Origin: Ceratothoa steindachneri
Taxonomy: Eukaryota > Arthropoda > Malacostraca > Isopoda > Cymothoidae
Direction: 5' to 3'
DNA: 64,000 bases
Assembly: GCA_963969495.1 (NCBI GenBank)
Contig: OZ018323.1
Coordinates: forward strand, 77,154,583-77,218,582
This document shows positions 7,767-18,534 of the stretch, piece by piece; within the stretch, counting starts at the first letter, position 1; every line of letters starts with the position of its first letter. Below the pieces are notes generated by a model that did no database searches, was not told the origin of the DNA, and worked only from the letters and a program-made list of their open reading frames with translations. Made by a program: the position numbers and the translations under genes.

Positions 7767-9288
7767 TCAACCTCGGACAATCTTTCTTCAAATGGCCTAT
7801 TTCTTTACACTCAAAGCACTCTTTCACACTTTCCTGGCAATCCTTTATCATATGCCCTTTCTTACCACAACCAAAACATGCACCAGACGTCCACCTACAT
7901 TCTGCCAACGTATGACCTTTCCTTCCACACCGATGACATTCCACAATCTTTCTCCCACCATTCGATCTCTCGTTTGCTGGGACATACCTCGGCTTCTCTC
8001 TCATATATCCATTCCCACGCTTGAAATTCATCTGTCCCCTTCCATTCGACCACCCTCCATTTACCCATCCATTCTGCCGGCCCAGGAAGTTTGACATCAC
8101 TCCAGCTGGTGCAGCCTTCAGGGCATCCCTGTAGCTGACATACTGCTGGGGTGGATGAAAGCTCCTGGGCTTCTTACCGCCAACATTCACACTGTACCAT
8201 CCATCCTCTTCTAGATCGCTTTCATCATCAAATCGTCCATCTTCCAACAGCTCCAACACATCCTCCCACATCAACCGTTCACCTGTCAGTCTCATTCTCT
8301 CCTTTCTCTTTCCACTCAGCCATTCACTCACCTTTCGCGGGATCGTGTCCAAAAACTTCCTCATGAGTGGTTTACATTGATTTACATCATCACCATACCT
8401 CTTTCTTGCCATACTCTCAAGCCTATGTGCATACATGTTCACATTTTCACTTTTCCCCATTCGAGCCTTCTCAAATTCATTTACCCTTTTATACTTCACA
8501 CTCTCTTTCATTCGTTTCACCTGTCCAATCATCCGCTTCTTCACCACATCGTACCTTGGTTCCCCCACACTTGTAATCACGCGGAAAAACTCCAATACTT
8601 TTTCCTCCAAACATTCCCCCAAAACATTCATCCAGTATCCCTTATTCTCCGGGTACTTGAGCTTACAATATCGCTCAAATTCCCCTAAGAATTCTTCCAC
8701 ACTTTTCCCACCATGTAACCTAAATCTATCTATCTTTGGCACTTCCCTTATCAAAATACCCTTTCCCACATTCACTTCACTCTCACTTGAGCTGCCTTCA
8801 CTCTCACTCATATCAATCATACCATCACTTTCTCCTTCATCCGAGTACAATGAGTCCACACTCTTGCCTCTTACCTTCCTATCCTTCCCCTTTGCACCAC
8901 TCTTCCTTCTTCTCTTGCATTCAACTCTCTTCCATTCTCCATCCATCCTATCACTCATAATCACCCTATCCTCTCTAGACTCGCACACACTCCCATTGAT
9001 CCCATTAGTCTTATCCCCTTCAGTCGGAGCAGGGGTCAAGGTTGAGGGTCCTGGGGCCGGTCTTGACAACTTCATCATGTCATACAAGTCCTTCATCCGT
9101 TGGGCGACCTGCTTCTGTCTCTCGTCCATTTCTTTCCTCATCCTGTCTGTCTTCTCATCCATACTCATCACATCACTCTTCAATCCATCAATCACGTTCC
9201 TCAACATCATACATTCCTCCTCTTTCTGCCTCAATTCCAGCCTCAGTCTCACAATCTCATCATGGAGGCCCTGTTCCACAGAAGCCAT
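7720..9288 (-). CDS. Gag of the Ty3/gypsy element
   Basis: The protein has 522 residues. The Met at 9288 is the first in frame and lies 116 bases after the primer site. Residues 1-75 are a heptad-rich coiled coil (RLRLELRQKEEECMMLR region), followed by a Pro-rich linker and a basic/acidic stretch. Residues about 175-350 form the capsid-like Gag domain (IDRFRLHGGKSVEEFLGEFE). Three CCHC knuckles lie near the end: CHRCGRKGHTLAEC, CFGCGKKGHMIKDC and CFECKEIGHLKKDC. Gag forms the particle shell and packages the RNA. The frame ends shortly after a G-run; two further knuckles follow in a shifted frame, giving five in all. Bases 8060-8958 are duplicated in inverted orientation at 6167-7065. Confidence 0.92.
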   Translation of the reverse strand: MASVEQGLHDEIVRLRLELRQKEEECMMLRNVIDGLKSDVMSMDEKTDRMRKEMDERQKQVAQRMKDLYDMMKLSRPAPGPSTLTPAPTEGDKTNGINGSVCESREDRVIMSDRMDGEWKRVECKRRRKSGAKGKDRKVRGKSVDSLYSDEGESDGMIDMSESEGSSSESEVNVGKGILIREVPKIDRFRLHGGKSVEEFLGEFERYCKLKYPENKGYWMNVLGECLEEKVLEFFRVITSVGEPRYDVVKKRMIGQVKRMKESVKYKRVNEFEKARMGKSENVNMYAHRLESMARKRYGDDVNQCKPLMRKFLDTIPRKVSEWLSGKRKERMRLTGERLMWEDVLELLEDGRFDDESDLEEDGWYSVNVGGKKPRSFHPPQQYVSYRDALKAAPAGVMSNFLGRQNGWVNGGWSNGRGQMNFKRGNGYMREKPRYVPANERSNGGRKIVECHRCGRKGHTLAECRWTSGACFGCGKKGHMIKDCQESVKECFECKEIGHLKKDCPRLNGGATAGGECEVCLW

Positions 9289-9404
9289 CCTCCCAGGTTA
9301 GTAACAGCGATAGACAAAGGTGAAAAACAACCAAACTACCTGCCACGCTAATTGGGTATGGACTGCAATCCAATCCCGTCACGCTCCCGGTTTCGAAGTC
9401 TCAC

Positions 9405-9422
9405 GTCCCTATTCGGGCGCCA
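9405..9422 (-). promoter_or_regulatory. Primer-binding site, tRNA-Lys type
   Basis: The minus strand reads TGGCGCCCGAATAGGGAC just inside the LTR edge. This matches the tRNA-Lys primer site known from lentiviruses and many retroelements at 17 of 18 positions. Two bases separate it from the LTR border, and gag starts 116 bases further on. It would prime minus-strand DNA synthesis. Confidence 0.88.
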
Positions 9423-9424
9423 AA

Positions 9425-10150
<726 letters not shown>

Positions 10151-10503
10151 ACATGAAATCAAATACATATGTACAAAAGAAAATATAATAAAAAAACCCA
10201 TTCCCACTCACACACACATTCTTACAGAAGGAGGGCGAGTGTATTGGGAAAAAGGGTGGGAGAATGGCCCCTTCACACACTCACACTCGCTCCACCACAA
10301 CATCCCTTTTCCTTTCTTCACACTCAGTTTTATGGCCCGTCTAAGGTGGAGCCGCCATGCCGATGGACTGCCAGGCCACCAGGCGGGAGGGGTGGTCCCA
10401 AATGGCGGCGCCTGGCTCTGCCAGGCCTGTAAGCACCTCTTGCAGTGCAGGCAACTATGAGAGGTGGTGAGCTATTGCATCCCGTATAAAAAAGAGGGTC
10501 ACC

Positions 10504-12585
10504 ATGCCCATGTATGAACAACTAAAAAAAACCCAACCCTCAACTTCCTCTGCAACAACAACGGAGCCGCCCTCGGGCAGCTCCACCGAAAAAAATGGAG
10601 GTTTCCCCCTTGTGCTTGCGCAGGGGACCCTCCATACTTCTTTAACCAGAGAGGAGGCTTACTCCTCTCCTACGCCTACAGGTGTAGGGGACTCCCCCTC
10701 ACCCCCTTCTCTGAAGGTGCTTTCGGGCACCTCCCTATTTCCAGCGGCAGTCCCTCCTTTTCTTTGTAAGGGGACTGCCAAGAAAGCCAGCAGGCAGCCC
10801 ATTGCCGACCGCCCCTCTTGTAAGCGGCTCCCTAAGGCAAACTCCCTTAGGGGGGGAGAGGAAAGCCAGACCCCTTCGGTTGCTTCCCTCAAAAGACCTG
10901 CTAGCAAGAATTTTAAACTTTGCCGGGGTCAAGGCCTGTGCCTCCCCACACAAGACTGGTGACACTGCCAAGGGGACCTGTGATGTCCTGGGAGGGGATG
11001 GCCAACTGGAGGCCCCTCCTGTGATAGACATGGTCCTTGAGGAAACCCAGCCTCAGACGGTAGGGCCTTCCATGGGGGGGGAATCTGTGCTCGGCGCCAA
11101 ACACCGAACCCAAATCCGCCCCTATGCATGGTCCTCCTCAAACGGTTAGGGTTTCTGAGGCAGTACAAGGAGGGGAAGGATCTCCTCCGACCGGTGCCCC
11201 TGCGACCACCAGGACCTTCACTATTTCGGAGAAGGACCTGGCTGAGGCCGGTCCATCTGGCCTAGGGGCTTCTGTCGGCGGAGGTGAGAAGCGGGTTCAT
11301 TCCCCGCCCTCCTCTACCAAAAAGAAAAAGACTAAGACCAAAAAGACAAAGAAGACTCAGGGCTCCTCTCCATCCACGGGGACGGATGGGTCTGCTGCCA
11401 CTCTGGCAAGCGACCAAGCCAAGATCGGCACATCCGGCCCCTCTGCACCCCCGGTTGCGGAGCCCCTGACTAAGACTAAAAGTGACATCGGGGCCCCTGA
11501 TTCAGAGGTTACCTGGCATTTTCGAGCCCGCTGGCTTCAAACGCTTCCTCGTTATTCACTCCACTGATGTCACCATGTTGTCCAAGGGCAACATGATCCA
11601 TCAGAGGAGAGGATTAGCTAGTTTGATTGGTAGAGAGCCGAAGGTGACCCGTTTCTCGGACGGGAGCCTTCTGGCGAATGCGGTGAATCCCGCCGAGGCG
11701 GCCAAGATAAGTGCTCTTCAGACACTATATGACACCCAAATGAGTGTGACGCCGCACTCTACCATGAACTTTGTGAAAGGAGTAGTTTATGCGAGGGAAC
11801 TCGTTGACTACTCCGTTGAAGACATCACCCTAGAGCTGGCCGACCATGAGGCGGTCAAGGTCGAATGTGTGATGAGAAAACAGGGAGGGGCTTCGAGACC
11901 CACCCCTACACTCTTCGTCACATTCGACTGTGACAAGCTCCCTGAGTCGGTGCGTGCCGGTTGGTACCGCTATCGCGTGAAGGCATTCGTTCCACTGCCG
12001 CGGCGGTGCTATTACTGTCACCTCTTCAGCCATACGAATCGTTCTTGTAGATGTGCAAAGTTGGGGTCACCCGAAGTTTGTGTAAATTGCTCCAAGGCCG
12101 CACACGATAAGTCCAAATCGTGTGTGGCCAAGTGTGTCAATTGCGGAGAGCCGCACCCTGCTTCTTCGAAGCAATGTGGTGCATATCTCCTGGAGAAAGA
12201 AATCCTGGCCGTTCAGGCCCAGGATCGACTCTCATTCCGCGAGGCAAAGGACTTGGTCGTGGCGCGCCCGGCTCTGCCTGGGACGTCATATGCCTCAATA
12301 GTTAGAAAGGCACCCTCTGCTCCTGGCCCATCCAGGCCAATGAGCACGGTTGTTTCCGCGCCCATTCGGAGCCCTTCTGTGGGCTCTACTCAACCTGGGC
12401 ACTCCCCTGGTAAAGCTGGCGGCAAAAAGGGTTCATACCCAGCCCCGGCTAAAACCAGGGCTCCCCCCTCTTCCCCCAGCGTGACCGTTTCCGGTAAGGC
12501 GAAACTGCCATGCGCCTCCACAGAGTCGTTAGACTCACAGGAGGCAACACCCCTGAAGATGGTCGCTACGCCATCTTCACCATCC
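10504..12585 (+). pseudogene. LINE A ORF1 remnant (gag-like, three zinc knuckles)
   Basis: The frame opens at an ATG within CACCATGCCCATG and reads a Pro/Ser/Lys-rich N-terminus to 10962, where an extra A (shared with copies C and D near GAAAGCCAG) throws it out of frame. Reading resumes in other frames at 11124 and 11482. The C-terminal part has CYYCHLFSHTNRSC, CVNCSKAAHDKSKSC and CVNCGEPHPASSKQC, three CCHC-type knuckles typical of ORF1 RNA-binding proteins in I/Jockey LINEs. After about 12585 the ORF1 sequence is joined directly to endonuclease sequence by an internal deletion. Not functional. Confidence 0.82.
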
Positions 12586-15500
12586 CGTTCACCGTTAGCT
12601 ATCTTTTTGCAGGAGACCATGCTAGGCGCATGCCCCCTGCCTGCCCTCCCGGGGTATAAGGGTCTGGCGACCCCACCAACACGAGATGGCCGGGCTGGGG
12701 GATGCGCGGTTTACACCCGGCATGATGTCTCCGTTCTAACCTTTCTCTTTAGATACCTCCTTTCAGGCAGTGGCTGTGCAGCTGCACCTGGATAGGAGGT
12801 ATACTATCATTCCTGCGTACATTCCACCGTCAGCTGACTTCGACGTGGGGGACTTCCTCGGCACGGTTGCCGAGGCTCTATCTCTTGCTTGGAGATCTGA
12901 ACGGCAGGCATTCTCTCTGGGGAGATTACTCCATAAATCCCAGGGGACAAGTCCTTGCTGATCTGATCGAAGAGCTTGAGATGGGTGTCCTAAACGTGGA
13001 TGAGTTTACGCATCACTGTCCGAGAACCACTTTATTTTCTTGCCTTGACCTATCTCTGTGCTCTTCGGATGCACAGCCTGATTTTGATTGGGGAGTGGTC
13101 GATGACCTCCATGGTAGTGATCACTTTCCCATTCAAATATCATTTTCAGGGCAACTGCCGCCTGAGAGCCCACCTCGGTGGTGCTTGGCGCGGGCGCAGT
13201 GGCCTGCATTCCAGGAAATGACTGAATTTTCTATCTCAGTCGAGGAGTTTAGGTCGGTAGATAAGGCCGTTGAGTTCTTCTCCGGCAACCTCATCGCCGT
13301 AGGCCTGACTACTATTCTTAGGACGTCTGGCCGTTTTGCACGCCGACCACTCCCATGGTGATCGGCCGAGTGTGAGACGGCCCTCAAACAGAAGCGTTAT
13401 GCCTACATGTGCTATAAGCGCCGCCCGAACGATTTCATTGTCTGTGAATTTCGTCGGGCTAGGGCTAGGTTGCGGTATATTTCGAAGCACGCCCGCCGCT
13501 CTTCTTGGCGGGCATACGTGTCTTCACTTAACGGGAAGACCCCTCTAGCTGAGGTGTGGAAGTGAGTCAAAAGGATTCGGGGCAAGTTCTCGCAGGACCT
13601 CCCCTCCCGTTCTCCAGGAGAATGGGACCGCAATCTCGGACCCCGCGTCCGTGGCGGAATCCTTCGCGACCGCTTTTTCTGCATTCTCTAGCCAGGATGC
13701 TGCTCCGCCAGCATTCAATGCACGCCGTGTTTTCGTGGAAGGCCTCCGGCTGGACTTTACCTCCAGAGGCGGAGAACCCTTCAACGACAGGTTTACTGGG
13801 AGCGAGTTGCGCTCCGCTCTCGCTTCGTGCGCGGACACCGCCCATGGTCCGGACGATGTCCCGTACGCCATGCTTCGACACCTGGGTGAGCGAGGCATGG
13901 CCTTTCTGTTAGATTTGTTCAACAGGATCTAGGTGGAGGGTCTTCTCCCAGATTCCTGGCGAATCGCTACTGTGCTCGCCTTTCGCAAACTGGGGAGAGA
14001 TCACTCTACTCCGACCGGTTTTCGCCCAATCTCTCTAACCACTTGCGTGTGCAAGTTGATGGAGAAATTGGTAAATGTTAGACTAGCCATTTTCCTGGAC
14101 AGCGGAGGCCATCTGTCTTCTGCACAGTGCGGCTTCCGCAAGTTCCACTCCACGTCGGATGCTCTGATCCGACTAGAAAATGCTGTATGCGAGGCTTTCC
14201 TTCGTAGACAGCACTACGCCACGGTGTTTTTCAATCTGGGGGCGATGGGACGCCTCCCAGCCTTTATATCTGAATTTTTGCGAGATCGTTTATTCCGCGT
14301 ACGGGTGGAGGGAGCTCTCTCCAGCCCAAAGGAGCAGGAAGAGGGTGTCCTGCAGGGAAGTGTCCTCAGTGTCATACTCTGCCCTGAGCATCAACGGCAT
14401 CACCTCGGTGCTGCTGGAAGATGTTCTCGCTACGCTCTACGTGGACGACCTTTCGATCTCTTTTGGCGCGGCCCAGATTCCAACTCTGGAGCGTCGACTC
14501 CAACAGGCATTTAACCGCGTCTCGCTATGCCGAAGCGCACAGGTTTCGGTTTTCTTCGGCCAAGACTAAGGTAGTGCATTGCTACCGCCATTCACGGCTC
14601 CACCCCGACCCAGATTTGTTTCTTAATGGGGTGCGCCTGGTTGGGGTTGGTTCGCACCGTTTCCTTGGTCTTGTATTCGACTGACGCCTCACCTGGGAGT
14701 CTCATATTCGCAGCCTCAGGGTCTCTTGTACCCGCGCCATGGATATTCTCCGTTCCGCTGTTAGGGCTACTGCCCTACTTTTTTATCTATCCTTTGTTCG
14801 TTCGAAGCTCGACTACGGATGCGAGTTTTATGCCTCCGCAGCCTAGCGTTTATTGCGGAAGGTGGATTCGATTCACCACACCGGCCTTCGCCTTGCGACC
14901 GGTGCCTTCCGCACTTCCCCTATTGAGAGCCTGTTGGTCGATGCTGGGGAGATGCCACTCGCTCTGCGCCGCGTGCAGTGCATCACTCGCCTGTACACGC
15001 GAGCACGGCGCCTCCCTCAGTCGCCAACAGCTTTCACTGCATCCGCAGCTGATCTCGACGGTGCCTATGCCGCCGAGAGATGCTAGTCATACCCTAAGCC
15101 TTTTGGGTTTAGGGCCAGGAAACTCCTTCGAGAGGTAGATATAGCTCTCGGGCCGGTGGCGCCCCTGGTTCTGCCCAGGACGCCACCCTGGAGGCTACCA
15201 AATTTGGCTATTTGTCGCCACGCCTCTGCTCCCAAAGCTTGTACGGCGCCGGGAGTATTGCGTTCGACCTTTTTGGAGCACACCTCGTGTCACTCTGGAA
15301 CCGTGACAGTGTATACGGATGGCTCCAAGTCCCAAGAGGGGGTCGGCTTCTACGCCGTATCCCCTCTGTTTGAAGTCAGGGGGGCTCTGCCAGGCGCTGT
15401 GTCTGTCTTCACGGCTGAGCTGGTGGCAATACACCACTCCGTACGGGAGATTACGCGACGTGCCTGGTTCGGAGACCGGATTGTGATCTATAGCGACTCA

Positions 15501-16145
15501 CAAAGCGCCCTGAGTGCTCACAGGGCATTGGAATCTCCGCATCCCCTGGTTCGCTATATCCGTTACGCCACGGTTTTGGCGAGCCGGGTGGATTTCGAGA
15601 TTATCCTCTGCTGGGTTCCTGGACATGTAGGAATTGCGGGGAATGAGCGCGCTGATGAGGGCGCCAAAGAGTCCGCGAGGACTCTGCGACCGGACTAGCG
15701 TTTCGCTCTTCCTCACACCGACTACATGGCAGGAATACGGGCAGCTCTTCGGACTGCTTGGCAAAGAAGATGGGAGACGGTCGAAGGGAACTTAAAGTTG
15801 CGTTTCATTGCGCCGCGACTGTTCCGATGGACCTATCCCCCAATGCCGCGGCGGCTTCAGGCCGCTTTCTGTCGTCTCCGAATCGGACACACTCGTGTGA
15901 TGCATCGCTATTTGATGGAGCGCTCGCCTGCGCCCTATTGCAACGACCGCGTCGTCCCCCAGACTGTTCGGCACATTCTTGTTGAGTGTCCCAGTCTGGG
16001 TGATCTTCGCGCACGATACCTGTCCCGGTACCGGGATGGGCGGGGTCGCTACCGCCTGTCCCTTGTGCTTGGTACGAGTGTGTGCACATTGACTGGTGGA
16101 CTTGTTGACTTTTGTGGGGAGGCCGGCCTTCTCCCTTTCATTTAA
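12586..16145 (+). pseudogene. LINE A ORF2 remnant (endonuclease, RT, RNase H, zinc finger)
   Basis: The endonuclease lacks its first part because of the deletion that joins it to ORF1; its remains include SPLAIFLQETM and SDHFPIQISF. RT pieces follow in several frames (FRPISLTTCVCKLMEK, then the intact active site LYVDDLSISF near 14440), RNase H at 15300-15700 (VYTDGSKSQEGVGF, IYSDSQSAL, CWVPGHVGIAGNERADE) and a C-terminal CCHC-like finger (YCNDRVVPQTVRHILVECP) to 16145. Several in-frame stops (for example at 13361 and 13932) and frameshifts make it a pseudogene. It has the RNase H after RT expected for the I group. Confidence 0.85.
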
Positions 16146-16244
16146 CCAGGTTTAATTGCTGTTTTTGTTATTGTTTTTGTTATTGTTTTGTTATTGTTAT
16201 TGTTATTTCTTTTTATTGGTGTTTCCTGTTCAATTTTTTAATGT

Positions 16245-16299
16245 AGCCTAGAACTAGGCTTTTTGTTTACGGCGACTTATGCCTAAATTGGCATTCGCC
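16245..16299 (+). other. LINE A 3' double hairpin
   Basis: A first stem AGCCTAG-AA-CTAGGCT lies at 16245-16260. A second stem begins GGCGACTT at 16271 and closes TTCGCC at 16299 with an inner TGCC/GGCA pair. Both are shared with copies B, D and E, with the second partly decayed here. Likely a recognition structure for the LINE reverse transcriptase. Confidence 0.7.
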
Positions 16300-16339
16300 A
16301 GATAGCCCCTTAATTAAAAAAAAAAAATGCATCGGGACC

Positions 16340-16800
16340 AATTTGAAGTTCCTTAACAGAGCTTTCAACCAGATTAGTTTTCCGCTACCTGATATACATT
16401 TGAACCTTACTCATCGTCGACTCATTTCTTTAAAATTGGTTCTGATCCTGATCTTCTACTTCATTCTGATGCCAGCTCCTTCAGAGCCAGTTTGTGATAC
16501 ACGCTACTCATTAAGGCAGAATGACCTTGTTTTTTTCAGTCTCAAGTGAATACGATACAGTTCTCTCGATCTTTCTTTCCTACATCTGTTGGTTTGTGGA
16601 ACACTGCCTAATAATGTTGTTAATTTGGATAAGTGCGACGTATTTAAAGAGCGAGTGAATGTTTTTCTTCTCTCTTTATTTTTATGTTTTCTTTTATCGG
16701 TGTTATACCGCTCATTGGGCCCTCTAGGGTTTTAGGTTCTGCCATTTTAGCTGTTGCCTTCCAATGGGTCACCTTCATTGACTTTGATAATAATAATAAA
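16340..16800 (+). pseudogene. Relic of a CR1-like LINE, ORF2 C-terminus and 3' end
   Basis: Reading across frames gives DTRYSLRQNDLVFF followed by a VCGTLPNNVVNLDKCDVFKE segment. This fits the W-N-x-L-P and F-K-x-x-(L/V)-N signature at the end of CR1/L2/Jockey RT proteins. The copy ends in a short ATA/AAT microsatellite near 16786-16800, the usual tail of such elements. Frameshifts and stops show it is dead. The exact clade is open. Confidence 0.65.
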
Positions 16801-16834
16801 AGCAAAAGGGTAGCAGAAATTAATTTAGCTCAAA

Positions 16835-17235
16835 ATAATAATTAATGATCCAAGAAAATTCTTTAGCTATTTAAAATTATAAAAAAATATAGCAGGAATA
16901 AAATAAGGCCTATTAATTATGAAGGGATTGTGAAAGAATCTGATCATTTTGCTTTGGTATTTACAGAAGAGAATCCGAACAGTTTAATTTGTGATAGTTC
17001 TAGGTCAGGGGCTGAGGTATTGAATACCATTAATGTAGATAGAGTAATCGGCTTATAATTGATTTGAATACTAGTGAGGCATCTGGTCCAGATGACATTC
17101 ATTCTAGGTTACTTAATGAAGGTGTACAAAGTAAGGCAGCTCTTGAGAAGATATATATATATATATATATATATACTAGATCACAGGAGTTTGGGGAGAT
17201 ACCTAATGATTAGAAAATAGTAAATGTACCAGGGT
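16835..17235 (+). pseudogene. Relic of a CR1-like LINE, linker and start of RT
   Basis: Pieces read as RKFFSYLK, IRPINYEGIVKESDHFALVF, EASGPDDIHSRLLNEG and EFGEIPND, in the order found between endonuclease and RT in CR1-type LINEs (the S-G-P-D-x-I-x-x-R-x-L box is characteristic). An AT microsatellite of about 28 bases (17148-17175) has expanded inside it. Several stops and frameshifts. It lies downstream of the C-terminal relic at 16340-16800, so the two are separate copies or rearranged parts. Confidence 0.65.
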
Positions 17236-17711
17236 GCTTGATGAGTTAGCCTAACATATGAGGAAGGGAGACAGGGGCCCGCTGCAGCTAGATCACATTC
17301 ATTCATGTTCCAACAGGTAATGCACAGGCTGGCATCCTCCCAGCGCATTTTGTTCAGTTCAATGAGGACTTTTCCTGAGTGAAGATGGCACCTTCCAGCA
17401 AAATGAGTGAAGTTGACAGCAGACTGTGATAAAGTTTTCCTTGATTCAAGGGAAAGTGCCACAGTTGATTCATGAGGAGTTGAAGATAATACTAGGGGAC
17501 AGTGCCCTATCTTATTCCACTGTCAAATGTTGGGTTGCTCTTTCTTTGCGGTTTTGCTGAAAGGCCTTCTGGTCAACCTACCGTACAGGAGGATTATCTC
17601 TAGCAGGCCTTCTTTTAAGTTCACTTAATTAACCTTTTCAGTATTATATTTCAATCAAAGTAGTGTTTTGAAGTACTTCTTATTTAGATATTTTGTTTAA
17701 ATTTGGTAAGA
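17236..17711. other. No recognised gene; unclassified repeat-like sequence
   Basis: The stretch has no credible open frame or known motif that I can identify. Phrases such as a GGGGCCCGCTGCAGC core suggest a diverged repeat, but no second copy was found in the window. Confidence 0.4.
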
Positions 17712-18534
17712 TAATGAGGGAAAAATGCAATATTACAAATTTATTGATAATTTTCAAAGTTATCCTTTTAAAAGACATCAAAACTTCTGCCTTGAAAACA
17801 GTGGCATAGTGTGGGGTATGCCTGTCACATAGGGCAGCCAATTTGGGCCACAGCTGGCATTACTGTACAGTGTGAAATGCTTGGGATGAAACCCCCTTCT
17901 TCCAGCAGCATATTCTTTTTGTAGATTATTTCTATGGTGCTTGATCTTGAACTGTAATAAAGTGTTATGCTTTGGTTTCCATACAAAAATATTTTTTATT
18001 TTTAAAAAATTTTACTTCCATCCACAGATGAAGTGATTACAAGCTAGAGAAAGTGGAGCTGCATATTGGAAGAGAAAGAGAAAAGGATGAATTATTGAAG
18101 CATAATGAAGAATCCTTGTTGAATGAGGGAAAAATGCAATATTACAAATTTATTGATAATTTTCAAAGTTATCCTTTTAAAAGACATCAAAACTTCTGCC
18201 TTGAAAACAGTGGCATAGTGTGGGGTATGCCTGTCACATAGGGCAGCCAATTTGGGCCACAGCTGGCATTACTGTACAGTGTGAAATGCTTGGGATGAAA
18301 CCCCCTTCTTCCAGCAGCATATTCTTTTTGTAGATTATTTCTATGATGCTTGATCTTGAACTGTAATAAAGAGTGTTATGCTTTGGTTTCCATACAAAAA
18401 TATTTTTTATTTTTAAAAAATTTTACTTCCATCCACAGATGAAGTGATTACAAGCTAGAGAAAGTGGAGCTGCATATTGGAAGAGAAAGAGAAAAGGATG
18501 AATTATTGAAGCATAATGAAGAATCCTTGTTGAA
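17712..18534. repeat. Tandem duplication of a unit of about 410 bp
   Basis: ATGAGGGAAAAATGCAATAT starts at 17714 and again at 18123, and the copies match to GAATCCTTGTTGA at their ends. The second copy differs by an extra GA (AAAGAGTGTT against AAAGTGTT) and at least one G/A substitution, so the duplication is recent. Each unit contains a polypyrimidine stretch with CCACAG and then the start of the hAT-like coding relic, so the unit includes a former intron-exon border of that element. Confidence 0.95.

Larger units (their letters stand above)
1..9424 (-). mobile_element. Ty3/gypsy-type LTR retrotransposon, internal region (incomplete)
   Basis: Reading right to left, the region shows a primer-binding site, gag with CCHC knuckles, a retropepsin, a reverse transcriptase with the FIDD active-site box, RNase H and the beginning of a DDE integrase. 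The RT-RNase H-integrase order is that of Ty3/gypsy rather than copia. The left end of the element and its second LTR are outside the window. Reading frames change at gag/gag, gag/protease and RNase H/integrase borders, and three insertions or rearrangements interrupt it (1816-4868, 5266-5332, 6167-7065), so this copy is inactive. The protein-coding parts are otherwise well preserved, which suggests a fairly recent insertion. The family is confident; the clade within Ty3/gypsy is not determined. Confidence 0.9.
10296..16326 (+). mobile_element. I-like LINE, copy A (old, rearranged)
   Basis: Homology to copies B-E starts around 10296-10330 (AAGGTGGAGCCGCCATGCCG at 10345) and runs to a poly-A at 16311-16326. 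The upstream leader of B, D and E is absent or unrecognisable, so A is 5'-truncated or has a different leader. No target duplication was found. It has many stops and frameshifts, an ORF1-ORF2 deletion of about 390 bp relative to B, and a more diverged 3' hairpin, so it is the oldest copy. It lies outside the mapped cyclase exons, upstream of the first one. Confidence 0.88.

Noticed and set aside
8435..9301. Long + strand open frame (288 codons) opposite gag, and a similar one at 188-889
   Set aside because: Composition is Ser/Leu/Phe/Pro-rich with no motif; both mirror clear minus-strand gag and pol frames.
10200..10296. Full-length 5' end and target duplication for LINE A
   Set aside because: The sequence does not match the CCCGTAA start of B, D and E, and nothing upstream matches the 3' flank TGCATCGGGACC.
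10659..11168. Minus-strand open frames across LINE ORF1 regions in all copies
   Set aside because: They recur only because the copies are homologous; they have no start context or motif and mirror ORF1.
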